Positions 58,019 through 64,000 of a DNA stretch of 64,000 nucleotides are shown piece by piece (position 1 is the first letter of the stretch; each line of letters begins with the position of its first letter). Origin of the DNA: Thioalkalivibrio sp. XN8. Lineage in GTDB: Bacteria; Pseudomonadota; Gammaproteobacteria; Steroidobacterales; XN24. The DNA is taken from positions 1 through 64,000 of the forward strand of contig NZ_JAALFH010000008.1 in NCBI RefSeq assembly GCF_011058255.1. Direction: 5' to 3'. The position numbers and the translations under genes were made by a program. The notes below the pieces were generated by a model, which was not told the origin of the DNA, made no database searches, and was given only the letters and a program-made list of their open reading frames with translations.

Positions 58019-58753
58019 TCAGCCCAGGTCGCCGAAGCAGGCCTGCAGCAGGGCGACCCCGGTCAGCGCCGCGGTCTCGGTGCGCAGGATGCGCGGCCCG
58101 AGCCGGATGCCGCGGTAGCCGGCCGCCCGTGCGGCCTTGCGTTCACGCTCGTCCAGCCCGCCCTCGGGTCCCACCAGCAGGCACAGTGGCCCCGGCGGCC
58201 GGCCCAGGGATCCCGGCCCGCCGTCGGCCTCGGGCTCCAGCAGCACGCCGGTGGCGCCGGCATGTGCCGACAGCGCCGCCGGCACCGGCAGCGGCGGCAG
58301 GATGTCGGGCAGGGTGTTGCGGCCGCACTGTTCGCAGGCGCTGATGGCGATGGCCCGCCAGTGCTCGATCTTCGGCGCCACTTTCGCCGGATCCAGCTTC
58401 ACCACGGAGCGGGCCGTGAGCACCGGGCGGATGGCGCTGACGCCGAGCTCGGTGGCCTTGCGCACCACCCAGTCCATGCGCTCGTTGCGGCACACGCCCT
58501 GCAGCAGCACCAGCTCCAGCGGCGACTCGCGGTCGGCCTCGCGGCGCGCGCCGACCGAGACCGCCACGCTGCGGCGGGTGGCCTCGACGATCTCGCCCGC
58601 GAATTCGGGACCGCTGCCGTCGAACAGGGTCACCGGCTCGCCGGCGCGCGCTCGCAACACCCGGCCCAGGTGCGCGGCGGCCTCGCCTTCCAGGACCAGG
58701 CGCTGGCCCGTGGCGAGGGGGTCGTGGACGAAGATCCTTGGCGTGCGTGACAT
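58019..58753 (-). CDS. rsmE: 16S rRNA (uracil1498-N3)-methyltransferase RsmE
   Basis: This 244-residue SPOUT-fold methyltransferase has an N-terminal PUA-like part (PRIFVHDPLATGQRLVLEGE, HLGRVLRARAGEPVTLFDG) and a SPOUT domain with the knot motifs LLVGPEGGLDERERKAARAA and RIRLGPRILRTETAAL-like sequence (seen as GIRLGPRILRTETAALTG). It overlaps the end of bioA by one base and is the last gene of argE-bioA-rsmE. Confidence 0.94.
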   Translation of the reverse strand: MSRTPRIFVHDPLATGQRLVLEGEAAAHLGRVLRARAGEPVTLFDGSGPEFAGEIVEATRRSVAVSVGARREADRESPLELVLLQGVCRNERMDWVVRKATELGVSAIRPVLTARSVVKLDPAKVAPKIEHWRAIAISACEQCGRNTLPDILPPLPVPAALSAHAGATGVLLEPEADGGPGSLGRPPGPLCLLVGPEGGLDERERKAARAAGYRGIRLGPRILRTETAALTGVALLQACFGDLG

Positions 58754-60120
58754 CACGCCTCCCGCGTGGCGTGGTGAATGCCGTCGATGGCGCCGCGGGT
58801 CATCCGGGCGATCTCTTCCTCGTCCACCACGTAGGGCGGCATGAAATAGACCACGTGACCGAGCGGCCGCAGCAGCAGGTTGTGCCGGAGGCCGTACTCG
58901 TAGACCCGGATGCCGCGGCGTTCCTGCCAGGGGTAAGGGTCGCGCGTGTTGCGGTCCCGGACCATCTCGATGGCCAGGATCATGCCGTGCTGGCGGATGT
59001 CGCCGACATGCGCATGGTCCTCGAGCTCCGCCACGCCGGCGCGCATCTGCGCCGCGCGCGCGACGTTCTGCTCCAGCACGTCGCTGGCCGCGAACAGGTC
59101 CAGGGTCGCCAGCGCCGCCGCGCAGGCCACCGGGTTGCCGGTGTAGCTGTGGGAGTGGAGAAACGCGCGCAGGGTCGCGTACTCGTCGTAAAAGGCGCCG
59201 TAGACCTCGTCGGTGGTGAGCACCACCGACAGCGGCAGGAAGCCGCCGGTCAGGCCCTTCGACAGGCACATGAAGTCCGGCGCGATGCCGGCCTGCTCGC
59301 AGGCGAACATGGTGCCGGTGCGGCCGAAGCCGGTGGCGATCTCGTCGGCGATCAGGTGCACCCGGTGGCGGTCGCAGATGGCCCGCAGCTCGGCGAGGTA
59401 GGCCGGGTCGTGCATGCGCATGTAGCCGGCGCACTGCACCAGCGGCTCGATGATCACCGCGCAGACTTCGCCGGCGTGCCGCTCCAGCAGCGCCTCGAGC
59501 TCGCCCGCGCGCCGGCGCGCGAACGCCGCCGGCGATTCTCCGGCCTCGCGCAGGTAGGCGTCGGGGGAGGGCGCCAGCAGGCACTCCATCAGCAGCGGCT
59601 GGTAGGTCTCCTTGTACAGCGCGACGTCGCCCACCGCGAGCGCGCCGAGCGTCTCGCCGTGGTAGCTGTTCTCCAGCGCGACGAAGCGCTTGCGCTGCGG
59701 CTCGCCGCGATTGAGCCAGTAATGGAAGCTCATCTTCAGCGCGACCTCGACGGCCGAGGAGCCGTTGTCGGCATAGAAGCAGCGAGTCAGCCCCTCGGGC
59801 GTGACGCCGACGAGGCGCTCGGACAGCTCCACCACCGGCTCGTGGGTGAAGCCGGCCAGCATCACGTGCTCGAGCGACTCGACCTGGCGGCGCACCGCGT
59901 TGGCGATCACCGGGTTGGCGTGGCCGAACAGGTTGACCCACCAGGAACTGATGCAGTCGAGGTAGCGGCGGCCGTTGAAATCCTCCAGCCAGGCGCCGGC
60001 GCCGCGCCGGATCGGGACCAGCGGCAGCCACTCGTGGTCCTTCATCTGCGTGCAGGGATGCCAGACGCAGGCCAGGTCGCGCGCCACCAGCCCGGCGTTG
60101 GCGTCGCGGCGCGCGCTCAT
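58753..60120 (-). CDS. bioA: adenosylmethionine-8-amino-7-oxononanoate aminotransferase BioA
   Basis: This 455-residue PLP enzyme of biotin synthesis uses S-adenosylmethionine as amino donor. Seen are VWHPCTQMKDHEWLPLVPI, CISSWWVNLFGHANPVI, FYADNGSSAVEVALKMSFHY, NSYHGETLGALAVGD, LIADEIATGFGRTGTMFACE and the PLP lysine in LSKGLTGGFLPLSVVLT. Its ATG overlaps the argE stop (ATGA). Confidence 0.95.
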   Translation of the reverse strand: MSARRDANAGLVARDLACVWHPCTQMKDHEWLPLVPIRRGAGAWLEDFNGRRYLDCISSWWVNLFGHANPVIANAVRRQVESLEHVMLAGFTHEPVVELSERLVGVTPEGLTRCFYADNGSSAVEVALKMSFHYWLNRGEPQRKRFVALENSYHGETLGALAVGDVALYKETYQPLLMECLLAPSPDAYLREAGESPAAFARRRAGELEALLERHAGEVCAVIIEPLVQCAGYMRMHDPAYLAELRAICDRHRVHLIADEIATGFGRTGTMFACEQAGIAPDFMCLSKGLTGGFLPLSVVLTTDEVYGAFYDEYATLRAFLHSHSYTGNPVACAAALATLDLFAASDVLEQNVARAAQMRAGVAELEDHAHVGDIRQHGMILAIEMVRDRNTRDPYPWQERRGIRVYEYGLRHNLLLRPLGHVVYFMPPYVVDEEEIARMTRGAIDGIHHATREA

Positions 60121-61277
60121 GCCGCCTGGCTGCAGAACTGGCGGACCAGCTGCTCCAGCACGTCCACGGCGCGGTAGGCCTCGGCCACGCTGATGGACTC
60201 GTCCGGCTGGTGCGCCACGGCGATGTCGCCGGGACCGCAGATCACCACTTCCATGTCCAGCTGCTGGAACAGCGGCCCCTCGGTGCCGAAATTGACCGCG
60301 CCGCAACTGTGGCCGGAGGCATGCTCGCAGGCCTGCGCCAGGGCCTTTTCGGCGCCGGGGGCCAGCGGGTCGAGGCCGTCGAACAGGACGGTGAAACTGA
60401 GCTCGAAGCCGCTGCCCTCCAGCGCGCGCGCCACCGCCGCGCGCAGGTCCCGCCGCAGCGAGTCGCAGCGCATTCCCGGCACCAGCCGCAGGTCCACGTC
60501 CAGCTCGCAGCTGGCGCAGATGCGGTTCGGGTTGTCGCCGCCGCGGATGGCGCCGATGTTCAGCGTCGGGCCGGGCACCGGGAAGTGCGCGGCCGGGAAC
60601 TCCTCGGCGCGGCCGTCGATGAAGGCGTGCAGGGCGCCGATCGCGGCCATCGCGCCGTCGATGGCGTTGAGCCCGGCGGCCGGGTCGCTGGCATGGCCGC
60701 TGCGGCCCTCGATGCGGATCCGCTCCAGCAGCACGCCCTTGTGCCGGTTGACGGGCCGCAGGCGGGTGGGTTCGCCGATCACGGCCCGCGCGCCCAGCGG
60801 CTCGCCCTCGGCCACCAGCGCCTTCGCCCCGCCCATCCCGCTTTCCTCGTCGGCGGTGCCGACGATCACCAGCGGCCGGCCGAGCTTCTCGAGATTGATG
60901 CGGGCGGCGGCATGCGCGGCGCAGGCGAGGAAGGACTTCATGTCGGCGCTGCCCAGCCCGTACAGCCGGCCGTTGTGCACCTCCCCCGCGAAGGGGTCGC
61001 GGGTCCAGCGGGCCGCGTCATAGGGCACGGTGTCGGTGTGGCCCGACAGCACCAGGCCGTCCTCGCCCGGCCCGCTGCGCGCCACCAGGTTGTACTTGCC
61101 CTCGAGGCCGGGCACGGGCATCAGCCCGACCTCGAAGCCGAGCGGCTCGAGCCAGTCGGCCAGCAGTTCGCTGACCGCGCGGTTGCTCTGGTCGTGGGCG
61201 GCCTGCAGGCTGCTGACCGAGGGGGTGGCCACCAGCCGGCGCATCATGTCCTGGAGATTGGGAAGTGTCTTGCTCAT
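60117..61277 (-). CDS. argE: acetylornithine deacetylase ArgE
   Basis: This 386-residue M20-family zinc hydrolase of arginine synthesis has VLSGHTDTVPYDAARWTRDP, YGLGSADMKSFLACAAHA, VGTADEESGMGGAKALV (catalytic Glu pair), GEPTRLRPVNRHKG and SGHASDPAAGLNAIDGAMA. The metal ligands His, Asp, Glu and Asp are present. The start MSKTLPNLQ is at 61277. It is the first gene of the argE-bioA-rsmE unit and divergent from ampD. Confidence 0.94.
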   Translation of the reverse strand: MSKTLPNLQDMMRRLVATPSVSSLQAAHDQSNRAVSELLADWLEPLGFEVGLMPVPGLEGKYNLVARSGPGEDGLVLSGHTDTVPYDAARWTRDPFAGEVHNGRLYGLGSADMKSFLACAAHAAARINLEKLGRPLVIVGTADEESGMGGAKALVAEGEPLGARAVIGEPTRLRPVNRHKGVLLERIRIEGRSGHASDPAAGLNAIDGAMAAIGALHAFIDGRAEEFPAAHFPVPGPTLNIGAIRGGDNPNRICASCELDVDLRLVPGMRCDSLRRDLRAAVARALEGSGFELSFTVLFDGLDPLAPGAEKALAQACEHASGHSCGAVNFGTEGPLFQQLDMEVVICGPGDIAVAHQPDESISVAEAYRAVDVLEQLVRQFCSQAA

Positions 61278-61342
61278 GCCGCGCATGATCCGGGTGCGCC
61301 GCCACGGGTGCAAGCGCGCCCGCGCCGGTGCAGACTGTCGCC

Positions 61343-61954
61343 ATGGCGAAGCGCAAACCGAGGCCCCGGTTCACCATCGACCGCGCCAGCGGCCTGCTGG
61401 CGGCGGCCCGCCAGGTGCCGTCGCCGAACCACAACGACCGGCCGGCCGGCGCCACGCTGGACCTCATCGTGGTGCACAACATCAGCCTGCCGCCGGGCGA
61501 GTTCGGCGGCCCCTGGATCGACGCGCTGTTCACCAACCAGCTGAATCCCCGGGCGCATCCCTATTTCACCTCGGTCGCGCCGCTGCAGGTCTCCGCTCAC
61601 CTGCTGATCCGCCGCGACGGCGAGCTCGTCCAGTACGTCCCTTTTCATCGCCGCGCCTGGCACGCCGGGGCGTCGAGCTGGCAGGGGCGCGAGAACTGCA
61701 ACGACTTCTCGGTGGGCATCGAGCTCGAGGGCACCGACGACGGCGCCTATACCACGGCCCAGTACCGGCGCCTGGCGGTGGCGATCCGGGCGCTGTGCCG
61801 GACCTACCCGACCCTGGCGCCGGAGCGGCTGGCCGGCCACAGCGACATCGCGCCCGGACGCAAGACCGACCCTGGGCCGTCCTTCGACTGGGACCGCCTG
61901 CGGCGCTGGCTCAAGCCGCGCCGGTATAATCGACGGCGCAAGGGGGCAGCATGA
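61343..61954 (+). CDS. ampD: 1,6-anhydro-N-acetylmuramyl-L-alanine amidase AmpD
   Basis: This 203-residue cytoplasmic zinc amidase of peptidoglycan recycling has zinc ligands His in LIVVHNISLPPGEFGG, His in RAWHAGASSWQGRENCND, and Asp in HSDIAPGRKTDPGPSFDW. FSVGIELEGTD is the central strand. It overlaps ampE by 4 bases, the usual ampDE arrangement. Confidence 0.95.
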   Translation: MAKRKPRPRFTIDRASGLLAAARQVPSPNHNDRPAGATLDLIVVHNISLPPGEFGGPWIDALFTNQLNPRAHPYFTSVAPLQVSAHLLIRRDGELVQYVPFHRRAWHAGASSWQGRENCNDFSVGIELEGTDDGAYTTAQYRRLAVAIRALCRTYPTLAPERLAGHSDIAPGRKTDPGPSFDWDRLRRWLKPRRYNRRRKGAA

Positions 61955-62823
61955 ACCTGATCGCGCTGATACTCGGACTGGTGCTGGAGCGGGCGGCGAC
62001 CCGGCTGCTGCACCTCCGCTCGCTGCACTGGCTGGACCGCTGGTTCCGCTTCGGCGCCGCCCGCATGCGGGCCGTGCCCCCGGCGCTGGCCTACCCGGTC
62101 TGCATCCTGGTCGTGCTGCTGCCGGCGCTGCCGGTGGCCTGGGTCGCCTGGGCCTTCCACGACGTGCTCGCCGGGCTGCCCTACATTGCTTTCGCCACCG
62201 CGGTGCTGTTCTTCAGCCTCGGGCCGCGGGACCTGCTGGCCCAGGTGGACGACTGGCTGGAGGCCCGCGCACGCGGCGACGACGCCGCGGCCGAGGGCCT
62301 GGCGCGGGAGATCTGGGAGAGCGATGGCGAGGCGACCCGCGATGCCCACGAGCGCCGCCTCGAGGCCGCCATCCTGGTCCAGGCAAACCACCGGATCTTC
62401 GGCGTGGTGTTCTGGTTCATGCTGCTGGGCCCGGCCGGGGCCTGGGCCTACCGGGTCGCCGACCTGTTCCGCCGGCACGTGCATACCACCGGGCAGGGCG
62501 GCGCGGCCACGCGGGCCGGCGAGCGCATCTTCGGCCTCGTGACCTGGCTGCCGGCCCGGGCGCTGGCCCTGTCCTACGCGGTGGCGGGCAGCTTCGACGA
62601 CGCCTTCGAGGAGTGGCGCGCCTATTACCAGCGCACCTCGGCCGGCTTTTTCCGGGTCAGCGAGAACATCGTCGCGGCGGCGGGCATCGGCGCCATCCGC
62701 CGCCGCTGCCCGGCGCCGGGCAGCGTGGACGCCGTGGAGGCCACCCGCGGACTGGTGCGCCGGGCGCTCTATATCTGGATCACGCTCATCGCCGTGCTGA
62801 CGCTGGTCGGCTGGATGCCGTGA
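61951..62823 (+). CDS. ampE: AmpE regulatory membrane protein
   Basis: This 290-residue membrane protein is coupled to ampD and has four hydrophobic regions (VCILVVLLPALPVAWVAWAF; IAFATAVLFFSLGPRDL; IFGVVFWFMLLGPAGAWAY; ALYIWITLIAVLTLVGW). Conserved AmpE stretches include QANHRIFGVVFWFMLLGP and GERIFGLVTWLPARALAL. It is thought to sense or modulate beta-lactamase signalling. Confidence 0.93.
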   Translation: MNLIALILGLVLERAATRLLHLRSLHWLDRWFRFGAARMRAVPPALAYPVCILVVLLPALPVAWVAWAFHDVLAGLPYIAFATAVLFFSLGPRDLLAQVDDWLEARARGDDAAAEGLAREIWESDGEATRDAHERRLEAAILVQANHRIFGVVFWFMLLGPAGAWAYRVADLFRRHVHTTGQGGAATRAGERIFGLVTWLPARALALSYAVAGSFDDAFEEWRAYYQRTSAGFFRVSENIVAAAGIGAIRRRCPAPGSVDAVEATRGLVRRALYIWITLIAVLTLVGWMP

Positions 62824-63671
62824 CCGGCCGGCGACGCTGGCCGGCGCTGGTCCTCGCGCTGGCACCGCTGATCGTGACCTGGTCGCCCGGCGCGGCGGCC
62901 GCGGCCGAGCCGCCGCCGGCGCAGCGCATCGTCACCCTCGCGCCCCACCTGGCCGAGCTGGTGCATGCCGCGGGCGCCGGCGAGCGCCTGGTCGGCGTCA
63001 GCGACTGGAGCGACTATCCGCCTGGCGCGGCGGCCCTGCCGCGGGTCGGCAGCGCCTTCCAGGTCGACCTCGAGACCCTGGTGGGGCTGGCGCCCGACCT
63101 GGTGCTCGGCTGGGAGGGCGGCAATCCCGCGCGGGTGTTGCGCCAGGTCGAAGGACAGGGCTTTAGGCTGGTGACCTTCGGCGTCGAGACGCTGGCCGAC
63201 ATCGGGGCGCAGCTCGAGGCCATCGGGCGCCTGGCGGGGACCTCCGAGGCGGCGGCGGCTGCCGCCGCCGGCTATCGCGCGGAACTGGCCAAGTTGCGGG
63301 CCGAACAGGCCGGCAAGGCCGAGCTGCGGGTCTTCTACCAGGTGTCGTGGCGACCGCTCTACACGGTCGGCGGCCGCCAGGTGATCAGCCAGGTGATCAG
63401 CCTGTGCCGGGGGCGGAATATCTTCGGCGACCAGGCGGTGCTGGCGCCGGCCGTCGGCCTGGAGGCCGTGGTGGCGCGTGATCCCGAGGTGATTCTCGCG
63501 GCGGAGCGGCAGGCCGCCGAGCTGGCGGAGTGGCGCCGCTGGAGCGGCGTGGCGGCGGTCGCCGGCGGCCACCTCTATACCGTGCCCGGCGACCTGCTGG
63601 CGCGGCCCTCGCCGCGGATCCTGGACGGTGCGCGGGCGGTCTGTGCCGCGCTGGACCAGGCCCGGCCCTAG
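62820..63671 (+). CDS. btuF: BtuF-like cobalamin-binding periplasmic protein
   Basis: This 283-residue ABC-type substrate-binding protein has a signal peptide (LVLALAPLIVTWSPGAAAA), then IVTLAPHLAELVHAAGAGER, GVSDWSDYPPGAAALPRVGS and VDLETLVGLAPDLVLGWEGG, typical of BtuF. VFYQVSWRPLYTVGGRQVIS lies in the second lobe. The GTG start overlaps the ampE stop. The adjacent cobalamin adenosyltransferase gene supports a role in B12 uptake. No BtuCD genes are in the window. Confidence 0.9.
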   Translation: MTGRRRWPALVLALAPLIVTWSPGAAAAAEPPPAQRIVTLAPHLAELVHAAGAGERLVGVSDWSDYPPGAAALPRVGSAFQVDLETLVGLAPDLVLGWEGGNPARVLRQVEGQGFRLVTFGVETLADIGAQLEAIGRLAGTSEAAAAAAAGYRAELAKLRAEQAGKAELRVFYQVSWRPLYTVGGRQVISQVISLCRGRNIFGDQAVLAPAVGLEAVVARDPEVILAAERQAAELAEWRRWSGVAAVAGGHLYTVPGDLLARPSPRILDGARAVCAALDQARP

Positions 63672-64000
63672 TCCCGGTTCAGGCCCTTTTGCCAGAGCAC
63701 TTCCGAGCCCTGCTCATGGCGGGCGATGACCCGCGCCAGCACGAACAGCAGGTCGGACAGCCGGTTGAGGTAGCGCGACGCCTCCGGGTTGACGTCGTCG
63801 CGCTGCGCCAGCGTCCAGACGCGCCGTTCGGCCCGCCGGGTCACGGTGCGGGCGAGATGGCAGGCCGCGGCCCCCGGGCCGCCGCCGGGCAGGATGAAAT
63901 CCTTCAGTGGCGGCAGCGGCTCGTTGAAGTCGTCCAGCTCGCGCTCCAGCCGGGCCACGTAAGCCGGCGTGATGGCGGTGTAGCCGGGAATGCAGAGCTC
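63668..64000 (-). CDS. cob(I)yrinic acid a,c-diamide adenosyltransferase, PduO type (partial)
   Basis: Only the C-terminal ~110 residues are in the window; the gene enters from the right edge. ARLERELDDFNEPLPPLKDF, ILPGGGPGAAACHLARTVTR and SRYLNRLSDLLFVLARVIAR are diagnostic of PduO-type ATP:cob(I)alamin adenosyltransferases. The R-x3-RR-AER region forms the trimer active site. It converges with btuF with a 4-base overlap. Confidence 0.93.
   Translation of the reverse strand, partial: ELCIPGYTAITPAYVARLERELDDFNEPLPPLKDFILPGGGPGAAACHLARTVTRRAERRVWTLAQRDDVNPEASRYLNRLSDLLFVLARVIARHEQGSEVLWQKGLNRD

Noticed and set aside
1-64000. CRISPR arrays, rRNA operons, tRNA genes, prophage structural genes
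   Set aside because: No regularly spaced repeats, rRNA-like sequence, foldable tRNAs or phage morphogenesis genes were seen.

Overview
The window is about two-thirds G+C over most of its length and gene-dense, with many 1-4 base start/stop overlaps. The gene set (FecI/FecR-TonB receptor operon, ampD-ampE, bioA, argE, rsmE, selO, OYE reductase, TspO) points to a chromosome of a high-GC gammaproteobacterium, perhaps of the Chromatiales/Xanthomonadales type. The exact lineage cannot be settled from sequence reading alone. No rRNA, tRNA, CRISPR array or intact insertion sequence was found.

Bases 1-6450 (minus strand) form an iron-uptake operon: a likely Fur box, a FecI-type ECF sigma factor, a FecR-type anti-sigma regulator, a TonB-dependent receptor with an STN signalling domain, a PepSY membrane protein, and a CBM9/DUF5916 outer-membrane protein cut by the window edge. 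Bases 6500-15500 hold a lipase-like hydrolase, a DUF427 protein and an SDR/DUF2867 protein. They also hold two decayed antitoxin/RelE loci, a DUF222-HNH nuclease gene preceded by a strong LexA-type box, a YciI protein with a MarR-like regulator, an intact higBA pair and a phospholipase D lipoprotein.

Bases ~15650-27300 are a lower-GC defence island that appears to interrupt a truncated HD-domain gene. It carries an SRA-like/HNH restriction nuclease, a small membrane peptide overlapping a TIR-domain gene, and a fossil of another type I hsdR. These are followed by a complete type IC locus in the order hsdM-hsdS-prrC-hsdR. prrC encodes the PrrC anticodon nuclease with its R/E/H active-site residues intact, and hsdS has a triple 12-bp linker repeat of the kind that sets target spacing. 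Downstream are an amber-interrupted small ORF, an endonuclease III-like glycosylase and a NERD-nuclease gene that is also amber-interrupted. A secreted protein with three 46-residue repeats follows at 27407-28414.

Bases 28500-47000 mix housekeeping or metabolic genes (FMN-dependent hydroxyacid oxidase, an AmpG-like transporter fused to zinc ribbons, HEPN and transglutaminase proteins, ArfB, TspO, PhoX, a DEDDh exonuclease) with many toxin-antitoxin loci. These include RHH/PIN, RelE/HTH, VapBC, Phd/PIN, CcdAB, DUF2442 and DUF2283 genes, and an in-frame chimera of an SRPBCC protein with the C-terminal part of a YhaV toxin. Bases 47000-64000 are mostly backbone: OYE reductase, DUF456, flavodoxin-like protein, hydrolase-OsmC fusion, a degenerate ADP-ribosylglycohydrolase, selO, a DUF1538 transporter with P-II and CBS proteins, a methyladenine glycosylase, argE-bioA-rsmE, ampD-ampE, a BtuF-like protein and the end of a cobalamin adenosyltransferase gene. 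A dispersed palindromic repeat built around GGGGACTGTCCCC occurs at four sites between 39 and 58 kb, once inside a coding sequence.
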